Made by a program: the position numbers and the translations under genes. From Beroe forskalii (taxonomy: Eukaryota > Ctenophora > Nuda > Beroida > Beroidae): 64,000 nt of DNA. The notes below the pieces were generated by a model. It saw nothing but the letters and a program-made list of their open reading frames with translations. It ran no database searches and was not told where the DNA came from. Below are positions 21,530 through 33,100 of this stretch, one piece after another. The stretch lies in assembly GCA_011033025.1 (NCBI GenBank), contig WFMF01000546.1, forward strand, positions 46,816 through 110,815. Reading direction: 5' to 3'. Each line of letters begins with the position of its first letter. Position 1 is the stretch's first letter.

Positions 21530-22500
21530 CTCTAGGTGGAAGTTGACACTTGGGGTCCCAACAAAAGTACCAACCCTGCTCTATCCTCCTGGACTACGAG
21601 CCAGCAATTCACAATGCTGTGGCCTCATACCACCGGGGGTTGCAACGTCTACTTTAAGCAGTCCCCCTCAAGCATATGTGCCGAGCAGAACTTCTGTATG
21701 CGTATGCACCAGATTGAGAACTCACCAATCAGAGCTCAGGACTTCGCCAAGATTGGAGCCATTTCCTTTGTTCTAGTGGGTAATGTTGACTGAGTGTTGA
21801 GGACCATTAAGAGTCAACCTCTTTTTCCCTGTTGACATGACTGCCTTCCCCTCCCAAAATAATCACACTAATGCTGATGCTTCGACTGGAATTAATTTGA
21901 AGCTGAGGCCAAGATTCGGCATCCAGGAAGTTCCAGAGGGTGTAGTTGAAAAAGTCGTGGGCCATAGAGTGGAAGCCGTGGTGCCAGCGACTATAAGAGG
22001 AGCACTTGAGGAAGCGCCGTGCTGTCTGGTAATTGCACATGTGGCTGAAGATAAGTGGTGTGGAAGTAGGAGGTGAAGACAGCCATGTCTACAAAGAGAA
22101 GCGGCTTGAGGATCCTCCACGCTCAATATCACCCATTGGAACAAAAGAAATGGCTCCAATCTTGGTGAAGTTTTAAACTCTGATTGGTGAGTTCTCAATC
22201 TGGTTCCTACTCTGAATACAGAACTTCTGCTCCGTCGATAATATCTACTACTTAAAGTGTAAGTTGCCACCCCTGGTGGTCGAAGGCCACAGCATTGTGG
22301 ATTGCCAGCTTGTAGTCCAGGAGGATGGAGGAGGGTTGGTAGGGACCCCAGGTGTCAACGTCCTCCAAGAGTTACTTGTAGAGAGTTGTGGTCTTGCCAG
22401 GATAGAGTCCTTAGAAGAAGGAGGGGCAGTTCCTCTGGGAAGAAGTCATGGATGGTGAAGAGCTGCTTGCAGCGGTTGGGTGAAGACTTGCAGGTTGCAT
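21530..22500 (-). pseudogene. Decayed MULE-type transposase, in two opposed copies
   Basis: Read on the minus strand, 22265-22370 encodes DTWGPYQPSSILLDY and KLAIHNAVAFDHQGW. This matches the MULE transposase pattern in which an Asp-Tyr/Phe-Glu-like core precedes a GCxxHFxQ motif. Further along the same strand, 21900-22000 encodes SRWHHGFHSMAHDFFNYTLW, the family's W-H-x-G-F block followed by LWNFLDA. A second copy of the first block lies on the plus strand at 21530-21660, with GGCNVYFKQS. The two copies are inverted about 600 bp apart. Frames are broken in several places. The family call comes from motif memory and is moderately sure. Confidence 0.5.
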
Positions 22501-24410
22501 CCATGATCCGGTGATAAAGTCAATCATGACAGCAGCATTGGTGTCTGTTCTCTTCAGTGTTCAGTGTAGCAGGAATCCCCCAGCAGTAGAGAGAATATAG
22601 TAAAAAGGGCGATGGGTGTTCCAGGACTCAGGGAGAACAGAGGTTCTCCTAGCCGGGCAGCCTGGCGGAGTGGTGGGTTGGTCTACATCTGGATATCCTA
22701 GCGACCTAGCATGAAGGGAGGCAGCACAACCTGACCTTGGCTTGAAGTGGAGGCATCAGCAGCAACACGCTTATTTGGAGAATTCAGTTGCCACAGCTTT
22801 CCTCTTCAGCTCCTGCTTCTGCATGTAGACGGTAGACAGCCCTCTGAGCACCATGGTTGTTGTGGTTGTTGTACTCTTAAAATTAGAGTACGATTTTGGA
22901 ATATTTCCAATTTTCCGAGGGAGCCGCAGCCCCTGGGCCCTCCCCCTGTCTATGGGCCATAGAGAGCACACTACCAGTAGCTCAGTAGTGAGTAGGAGCT
23001 GTCAAAGTGTGCTTTCAGAACAGCAAAAAAGCAACAGCAGTGCCTTATAGCAGCGAAAAATTGTTGGACAACGTTATTAAAGGACGCAAAAAAAGAAAAT
23101 TTGAATTTTTCCGCTCAAACTTTTTCTAAGTCCCGAAAATTTTCTAAGTCAAAAATTTTTCAAAATATTCGTAAAAACACGTTTTTTCCACGTTTTATGC
23201 TATTGCGATCATTTTAAGCGAAAAAAAGTTTTTTCGAATTTTTGAAAATGACCCAATTAGCTAATTGGTCAATTAACTAATTATCTGACAAAAAAGTTGT
23301 CAGAGAAAAAGTTGTTCCCCTCGATGAGATAGACACCCTGGTTAAATTCTGAAGTCTCTATGACCATCAGAAGTCGAAATAATCTGGCCTCGTAACACCA
23401 CATGAGGGCAAAAATGGGCGTGGCCGTACGACCCCCCAGGACGTCGATTAAAATAACGTTAGCAGGCAGGATGTCTTTATCATGCTTTAAACTAACGAAA
23501 ACCGTCGAGAAACTGCGTCCACAATGAAAAGTACACGGCACTGCCCTCAGCTACTGGAGTATTAAGATTTTGAACAATTTTTAAATGTCAGTTTTATCCA
23601 ATTGTCCAATTTTTATAAAATTTGGGAAGCTTGATAATATTGTGTATTTCAATTACCTCAGGTGATGAGGTGAATTAACAAAAAGTTTAGGGAGCAATTG
23701 CACATATTGTGTCAGCACTTTTTTGGTCATTTTCAACCCCTTTCCCTGTCTGTCAGCATATGTCATCATTGGCTGATGTTAGCATTGACTGACCCCCCTC
23801 CCCCCATTTTTAAAACCAAACAAAATTCAAGCAAACCAAACTATCAGAGCAATGGAAATCCCCCAAAACAATGAAAATCCCCCAAAAAGTTATCAAAAAG
23901 AGCAAACAGTACCTGCATTACAAGTTAAAATAATACACTGATAAGTGTTCTTGTAGCTAGTTGCACCATCACTGAGTTACCAGGCGTGCCTAATCTGGAA
24001 ATACTAGCCCCCAAGATAAATAAGTGTTAATGATGTTTACCTTTTCGTGAGTGAAGTGAGGTCCCTGTTTCTGATACTGATTCATACCTACATAACTAAG
24101 AGAGAATCCAATGTCTTATCTATATAGAGGTGTATGGGTATACTACAAACATAACTAAATACTGCATATCAATTTTCTAATTCAAGGATTGACATGAGAG
24201 GCAGAAGAGACTAAACTGTGAATCATCAGCAGTTACCCTACAGTTGTTAGGCTTCCCTGCCATCTGCGATATTGTAGATGTCCCATCAGCAGGTGACCTA
24301 CCCCTCACAGCTTACAACTGCAAGGCTCGGCCACTCAGGACTCCAGATTCCTGAGCAACACAGTTTAGAGGGGAGGGGGAGGAAAAAGAAAGAGTTCAGT
24401 AGAGGTCAAA
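22501..24410. other. Intergenic, no gene seen
   Basis: Includes a gttgtt run (22855-22873), an A/T-rich tract with aattagctaattggtcaattaactaatta (23255-23283) that resembles the ~140-bp satellite at 7.7 kb, and pyrimidine-rich stretches near 23790. No exon that I can support. Confidence 0.4.
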
Positions 24411-24418
24411 GATCAATG

Positions 24419-26129
24419 GGAAAAATGGTACCACAGGAACACAACGAAAATTAGCCTCCATTAACCTCCATGGAGGCTGAGTGGAGCCTGAGTGGAGGCT
24501 AAGTGGAGGCTATTTTCAAAAATTAGCCTCCATGAAGGCTAATGGATGCATGAGGCTAATTTTTGAAAAATAACCTTCACTGTGGAGGCTAATTAGCCTC
24601 CACTAGCCTCCATTAGCCTCCAATCAGCCTCCATGCAGGCTAAAATTTTGGTTTAGCGTCCACTAGCTTCGACTGAAGAATTAGCCTCCATTAGCCTCCA
24701 CGGAAACTGAAATATGTCATTTTTGTTCAGGCTAAAGCTTAAATATGGAGGCTAATGTAGGCTGAGTGGAGGCTGAGTGGAGCCTAAATCAACAGGTCCG
24801 TTGAGAGGATTTTAGGGGCTGGGTGATATCCCTACCAGGGCCTATTCTCTTTTCTACAATGTGCCATTTTTCATTCAGCTCTGGGTCTGGGGGCGGCAGT
24901 CCCCAGAAGCCAGACGTTCTGAGTAAATGAAATGACCGTCTCAATATGATAATCGAAAATATTTTGCTATCTTGGCAATTTGGGGCCTATCTGGGAAGCT
25001 TGGGCCGGCGACAGCTGTCACCATTATAAGGCCCCCTCTCGACGGCCCTGTAAATCAACGAGCATCCAAACGAAGACATTTCTCGCTGAAAATGGTGATT
25101 TATGTGCACTAATATGAAAAACTATATATAGCTTCAAACTTTCAGACAGCTCCAACTATCCTACACTCAGCCTCCACTAGGTCCCACGCAGCCTCCACAA
25201 GGCTCCATTAAGCCTCACTAGGCTCCACTCAGCCTCCACTAGGCTCCACTCAGCCTCCACTAGGCTCCACTCAGCCTCCACTAGACCACTAGGCTCCACT
25301 CAGCCTCCACTAGGCTGCACTCAGCCTCCACTAGGCTCCACTCAGCCTCCACTAGGCTCCACTAGACCCCACTAGGCTCCACTAGCCTCCATTAGACTCC
25401 ACTCAGCCTCCACTAGGCTCCACTCAGCCTCCACTAGGCTCCACTCAGCCTCCACTAGGCTCCACTCAGCCTCCGTGGTGGCTGAGTGGAGCCTAGTGGA
25501 GGCTAAGTGGAGCCTAGTGGAGGCTGAGTGAAGGCTAGTGGAGGCTGAGTGGAGCCTAGTGGAGGCTGAGTGGAGGCTGAGTGGAGGCTGAGTGGAGCCT
25601 AGTGGAGGCTGAGTGAGCCTAGTGGAGGCTGAGTGGAGCCTAACACTTGCTGGGTGAGAAACTTTGGTCTATGTTACAAAATGTGCTCTTTTTGTACAAA
25701 CATGACATAAATTTAATTTTTTGGAGGCTAGTAGGTATATTTTCTGTGTTTTTTGTGATTTAAGCCTCCATTTGGAGGCTATAGCCTCCACTAGCACTGT
25801 CAAAATAGCTTCCATAGAATCCAAAAAATGACTTCTTAAATTTCTGTGGAAGCTAATGGAGGCTAATTCTTCAGTGGAGGCTAAACCAAAATTTTAGCCT
25901 CCATGGAGGCTGAGTGGAGCTCAGTGGAGGCTAGTGGAGGCTAGTGGAGGCTAGTGGAGGCTAACTAGCCTCCATAGTGGAGGCTATTTTTCAAAAATTA
26001 GCCTCATGCCTCCGTGGAATTTTGAAATTAGCCTCCACTTAGCCTCCACTCAGCCTCCACTCAGCCTCCAGCCTCCATGGAGGCTAATGGAGCCTAATTT
26101 TGGTCATGTTCCTGTGGTACCATTTTGCC
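24419..26129. mobile_element. 1.7-kb fold-back element made of GCCTCCA arrays, 8-bp target duplication
   Basis: The left end, ggaaaaatggtaccacagga at 24419, mirrors the right end, tcctgtggtaccattttgcc, ending 26129. GATCAATG stands directly outside both ends (24411-24418 and 26130-26137), a perfect 8-bp duplication as made by hAT-type transposases. The interior consists largely of a ~21-bp unit (taggctccactcagcctccac). It runs in one direction from about 25150 to 25475 and in the reverse complement from about 25476 to 25640, with a symmetry centre at cctccgtggtggctgag (about 25471). Further cattagcctcca words appear near both ends. It is non-coding and could fold into very long hairpins. Confidence 0.88.
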
Positions 26130-26137
26130 GATCAATG

Positions 26138-27118
26138 ATTGCTAAAATTGTGTGGAATATCTTACTTATAAAGTCGCAAATCGTGTATGTTTTCCATACA
26201 TCACGCCCCATGGCAACGCGCGCACAATGGGGGAAAATGCACGTGCAGATTAAGTGTGCACATTCATTGCTGTTCAATGATGTTTTGAATACGTTGCACT
26301 GTATAACTTTTGATCTGAATGAAATTTTTTGATGCGGTAAAAAGTATTTAATTGATTTGAATTGTGGGGTTTGAAATTTGCGAATGAGGTGCTGCGTAGC
26401 AGTGCCGAGTGAGCTGTGTATATGCAGGCCCAACGGGTCTGCTAGTCTTAATATAAAGCTATTAAAACCTGAATTTGAACGTTGAAATAAAAGGAGAAAA
26501 GGGAGGTTGCAGCCATCTGCCTGTCAAGCCCCATGTTCAGTCCCGGACCAATCATACAGCAAGTTATTTGAGGTCAGCAACAAGCTGCACAACTAACCAG
26601 TAAAGAATGTGAAGAACCTTGTGTGCCAATACCTAAACAAATTGATCTAAAATTGTACTGTCATCTAAAATTGCATATTTTTGAAAAAAGGCAACATTTA
26701 GTAATGTCTACAAGATTGGAGTTACTATCTCCTCTTTCAATCAGTTTTTGGAAAACTTTTTTAAGATTGAAAAGGAAAGTTTCAAATTCAGTACAAATGT
26801 TAGTATATCTAAGGATTTGACTATAGAATACATTATGGCCTACTTCTAGAGGGATATTACTCTACATGGAAATGTTAAGGAAACTACAGAGAAATTAAAG
26901 TCATTGGTCTTGTTTTATACAGACACAATGACTTTGCTTGGTTGTATAGAAATGTTGAGGTTCAGGTAATGTGAATTCAAATATACCTACCTAATATGAT
27001 TTGATTTAGGTATAAATGCTGAAAATAATAAATTGTCTTTTATTAAGTTTTCATGTTACGACATGCTCAATTTCTATGTGGGTTATCTCTTATATCTAAT
27101 TTTTAATATAATTGAGGG
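26138..27118. other. Region upstream of the Tubby-like gene
   Basis: Near 26383-26412 is gaatgaggtgctgcgtagca followed by gtgccgagtgagc, almost the same as 48142-48174. A CpG-containing stretch (26205-26225) could be promoter DNA. No separate gene was recognised. Confidence 0.4.
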
Positions 27119-30100
27119 ATGTCAGCTAGCTGGGCTACTCCAGGGTCAGTAATAGACAATGGTAACCAAATGGAAGATGATAGTAAGATTTTACGACAGA
27201 GAAAACTTGATCAACAGAGAACAATACAGCAGCAAAGACAGCAACAAAAGAGACAAGTTAGTGGAAATATTCCATTATCTCATTTACATTTTAACAATGA
27301 TATAGGCCTAGGTAATTATTACTAGTTGGTTTATGGTCATTGATGATTTTAAACTCAAGAAGGGCAGCATATTTTCTTGAATATGATGATTTCTGGCTGA
27401 AAGTCTATGATCATTAGGTATGTATATTATCATTGCATATATGCAACCATAGGCCTGAATTATCATTTTCATAATATTACAGGTTAGCTAGGTACCAATG
27501 AGTCAAATCCTTACAATGATGTTATTCATTTTACCTTTACCTATTGGTAAAATGAAAAATCTTACAGGCTACTGGTATGGTGATATCAAACAGTTTAGCT
27601 ATCAACAGTTCTCGTCCATCATCAGGGGGTGGTCCAAAAGATGAATTCTCCCATGTTAGCTCATCCCCTCAAGTAACCCGGCCCACCTCCCCACCCACTG
27701 CTGAGCAGACCAGTGTTGCTGACAAGCTGGCAGCCCTGGGTATCTCCTCTAATGTGGACTACTCTGAGAACTCTCCCAGCAAAACCCCTCCTTCCCCAAA
27801 GCCATCAACTCCTTCACTTGCTAATGAAGAGGAAGAGTTCCAGCCTGTTGCACCAGCCCCAGGTCAGTGATATGTGACACCATGGCTATATATCAACCAT
27901 GTTTGATGTATTCTTAGTTTATCTTAGTTCATCAATTCTTAGTTTATCTATCCTTAGTTTGGGCAAGCCTAATTGGGCAAATCTAATTGTGTTGTTGATA
28001 TTATGAAATAACTACATGAAACTACTATGAAACTACTATGAAATAACACACACATGATTTAAACTGTTCAAGTGCTAAATGATCACCTTGTCAATTGCTC
28101 TGAAATAACTCATATAGATCACTGAAATGACAGCTATGATCTCAGTGTTATATGACCCAATTATGTAAAGAGCTGTACTACCTTGTTCAATTTTTCCATT
28201 GAACAAACTAATAGTTAAAATTTCCCAGGGTTTGCTGATGTCAGACCGTTACCTGTCTCCAGACCAAGTACAGCCAAGTCTCTAGGACCTTCCAACCCAT
28301 ATCCAGACTTGCCCTCTCTTAATGAAAGGGTACGAATTATCGTCATGCTACAATGTACAATTTACTTACAGTTATTTTCAGGATAAATGGTACTTTAACT
28401 TTGGATAGGTATAGCAAGACGATAAAATGATGCCTATAATAACTAGAAAAGTGCTACTGCCATGGTAGCAGGTATTTTCAAAATGATAAATCAATGCTAA
28501 TGTCGAGTATCTACTTACTTAGTATTTAATCAAGATTATAGATTCTAAACTGCTGCATGTTGATAATTCACTGAGGTACATTTTCTGGTGTACCATCATG
28601 ATACATTAGGTACCTTCCTATTATTCTATCAATTCCCCGGCCTCATTAATCCATTGGTATTGTTTTCAAATTGTTTTCAAATATTGTTTCATTATTGGAA
28701 ATCCTTTCTATAAACTGTATCTAATCCTATCTAAACCAATTAACTATAAGATATTCAACTTATGATTATTTATCAATCATTATAGAGCTCCAAGAATCTA
28801 ATTTATCATCCCCTGATTCCTGAAATTAGTGCCTTTTGCTTCTAATCAAGGATGTATACAGGGCATACACTAATAGAAATGCATTTCATTAAATATTTGG
28901 GCAATATTAAAAGGAAGAATCAGGTTAGTTCGTGGCTCCTATTAAAGTACATTTAAAGTATATTTAAACAAAGGCATAGTGTAACTAATCTGCATCTTTA
29001 TTTAGGTAAGATGTCGACTTTAATTTTGTTTGTCCACTACCTAATGCTTTATTGATGTTTTTAGAGTTCATATCAATTTTATCAACAACAAAAAACTAAC
29101 ATTTTTTGAAGAAAATAATATTGTTATCCTATAGTGGGTGGCATTGTCAATGACTAGGTATGCGCTCTCCCTTAGCCCAACCAAAAAATCAATTCTTATG
29201 AACTCAAAGATATATCATCATGGTACTGTGCTGTCAAAATTCAGTTCAATTCAATTTGCTCCCGTATAGGAGGTATTCCAGAGACTGTGTAGCTGTGTTC
29301 ATGACCTGATCTAGCAATAGCTATAGCAATATATATATCGTTTCCTAGCAACAGTAGGTACAATGATTCTCTAACCTTCTAACAGTCTATAATATTATGC
29401 AATATGCTGTATACTCTCACTGTACTAGGTCTCTACTGGCAGACATCACGTCTAATGCTGTGATGTTGGCCGTATTATATAACAAGAAGGAATAAGGCTA
29501 TGAAACGTCTGAAAGCTAATGTCTAGTTATTATCTGGTACTTGTTAATAATTGTTCAAACTTGTGATAATTATCGATATATCACTCTTTATAGGACTACT
29601 GAACAGTGGCTGAATAATGAAGTTCGTCGTTATTGGAAGTTCCTTATCATTTGTGGGCTGAGAGTTTACTATTCAGTGGTTGAGTCTCGGGTTATAATTA
29701 TCAATTCTCTCGTTCATAAATAGCTCAGGATATTGAATAGCTATACCAGCTAAAAGTTCCAAAGAATAACTGCAAAAACTATTCACTCCTCTCTGTTTAG
29801 GAACTTGATCAAAACATGGCAATCAATATTACTTGATCACTGATTAATCAAGATTGGCTTACAAATCATGAAACCTTTTGTTCATCAGTTCAAAACACTT
29901 GTGTAATCAAAGCATAATAAATTAATATATTTCAGTTAATTGAAGAAACGTTTATGTAGATTTGATATCGTGCTTTCAAGACTCTGCGGCTTCATAAGAT
30001 GGCGGAAATCATTTCCATCGCATTCGAAAATAACACTTTGATGAAAAATTTCGCACCCATACCAACTCATAGTCAATCTTTCAATGCAATTATATTCATG

Positions 30101-33100
30101 ATTTTGCAATACGTTTTCCACCTGAAAACCTCTGCAAATCATATTAGCCACACGACTATCAACGTAGGCACTAGGCGGGAATAACCCGTGTATACCAATG
30201 AACTAATATTTCCCAGGAAGAACTGGAAGAGTTCGCACTGCGACCTGCGCCTCAGAACCGTGACATGAAATGCCGCATCACGCGCGACAAGAAGGGAATA
30301 GACCGGGGCATGTACCCCACCTACTACCTGCATCTGGAGAGAGAGGACCACAAGAAGGTGTTCTTACTGGCAGGGAGGAGGAGAAAGAAGAGCAGCACTA
30401 GCAACTACCTTATCAGGTACACTGAGCAGCACTAACAACTACCTTATCAGGTACACTGAGCAGCAGTAGCAACTACCTTATCAGGTACACTGAAGCACTA
30501 GCAACTACCTTATCAGGTATACTGAGCAGCACTAGCAACTAACTTATCAGGTATACTGAGCAGCACTAGCAACTAACTTATCAGGTACACTGAGCAGCAC
30601 TAGTAACTACCTTATCAGGTACACTGAGCAGCACTTGCAACTACCTTATCAGGTACACTGAGCAGCACTAGCAACTACCTTATCAGGTACACTGAGCAGC
30701 ACTAGCAACTACCTTATCAGGTACACTGAGCAGCACTAGCAACTACCTTATCAGGTACACTGAGCAGCACTAGCAACTACCTTATCAGGTACACTGAGCA
30801 GCACTAGCAACTACCTTATCAGGTACACTGAGCAGCACTAGCAACTACCTTATCAGGTACACTGAGCAGCACTAGCAACTACCTTATCAGGTACACTGAG
30901 CAGCACTAGCAACTACCTTATCAGGTACACTGAGCAGCACTAGCAACTACCTTATCAGGTACACTGAGCAGCACTAGCAACTACCTTATCAGGTACACTG
31001 AGCAGCACTAGTAACTACCTTATCAGGTACACTGAGCAGCACTAGCAACTACCTTATCAGGTACACTGAGCAGCACTAGCAAGTAGCAACTACCTTATCA
31101 GGTACACTGAGCAGCACTAGTAACTACCTTATCAGGTACACTGAGCAGCACTAGCAACTACCTTATCAGGACATCAGGTACACTGAGCAGCACTAGCAAC
31201 TACCTTATCAGGTACACTGAGCAGCACTAGCAACTACCTTATCAAGTTCACTGAGCAGCACTAGAAACTACCTTATCAGGACATCAGGTACACTGAGCAG
31301 CACTAGTAACTACCTTATCAGGTACACTGAGCAGCACTAGCAACTACCTTATCAGGTACACTGAGCAGCACTAGCAACTACCTTATCAGGTACACTGATC
31401 AGCACTAGTAAATACCTTATCAGGTACACTGAGCAGCACTAGCAACTACCTTATCAGGTACACCTTATAGCACTAGCAACTACCTTATCAGGTACACTGA
31501 GCAGCACTAGCAAGTAGCAACTACCTTATCAGGTACACTGAGCAGCACTAGTAACTACCTTATCAGGTACACTGAGCAGCACTAGCAACTACCTTATCAG
31601 GACATCAGGTACACTGAGCAGCACTAGCAACTACCTTATCAGGTACACTGAGCAGCACTAGCAACTACCTTATCAGGTACACTGGGCAGCAATAGCAACT
31701 ACCTTATCAGGTACACTGAGCAACACTAGCAATTACTTTATCAGGTACACTAAGCAGCACTAGCAACTAACTTATCAGGTGCACTGAGCAGCACTAGTAA
31801 CTACCTTATCAGGTACACTGAGCAGCACTGGCAACTACCTTATCAGGTACACTGAGCAGCACTAGTAACTACCTTATCAGGTACACTGAGCAGCACTAGT
31901 AACTACCTTATTAGGTACACTGAGCAGCACTAGCAACTACCTTATCAGGTACACTGAGCAGCACTAGCAACTACCTTATCAGGTACACTGAGCAGCACTA
32001 GCAACTAACTTATCAGGTGCACTGAGCAGCACTAGCAACTACCTTATCAGGTACACTGAGCAGCACTAGCAACTAACTTATCAGGTGCACTGAGCAGCAC
32101 TAGCAACTAACTTATCAGGTATACTGAGCAGCACTAGCAACTACCTTATCAGGTACACTGAGCAGCACTAGTAACTACCTTATCAGGTACACTGAGCAAC
32201 ACTAGCAATTACTTTATCAGGTACACTGAGCAGCAATAGCAATTACTTTATCAGGTACACTGAGCAGCACTAGCAACTACCTTACAAGCTGAAGTTATGA
32301 GTTCCTAACTTGCTCCTCACTGTTTCGTGTGTAATGATTTTACCAAGACTAATGGCTGTTATTTCGATTCAAGATACTTTCTTTTATTTAGGTTGACATC
32401 AGCACGTTATATTAGCCAATTTTGAGGGTACTTGTAGGCGTGCAATAATAAGTAATATTGCACTCCTCACATTGGCTAATACACTAAGAGCATGGCAAAT
32501 GGTCATGACGCTAATAAATTATTGCACTCGGCTTCGACAATTTGGTATTGTCGCACTCGGCCTGCTCCTCGTGCGACAATACAAATTATTGCACTCGGCT
32601 ACGCCTCGTGCAATAATTTCTATTAGCGCATTCCCAGCCATGCTCTAAGCGTATAATAGCAACCCTCTGTATCGTGTTGGAACACGGCATATTAAATATT
32701 CACGTTTTCCCACAGTGCGGACCCAACCGACCTATCACGGGACGGAGAGAGTTACGTGGGTAAAGTCAGGAGTAATCTGGTCGGAACTAAATTTACCATA
32801 TTCGGAGCCGGAACGAACCCCATCAAACCCCCCAAACCAGAAGCAGAACTTCTCTACCGGGAGGTAAGGTCATACCTGGCTACTCATACTTGGGGAATGG
32901 TTGGTAATGTATTGATGGGGTGTTTCATTGGTGGATTGACATATGACTGGCTGGTGAAGTCCTGTACCTGGTAATGTGGTAGGTACCTTAGCATAGCAGG
33001 AAGCTGTAAATAGTACGTACATGACCATGGTTGGCACCTGTGCTTATTGCTTAATAGGCACCTGGCGCATACGTACAGTCGTACACTTTTGATTTTATTT

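Noticed and set aside
30391-32283. CRISPR-like array
   Set aside because: Units are contiguous 34-mers with no unique spacers, in a eukaryotic intron.
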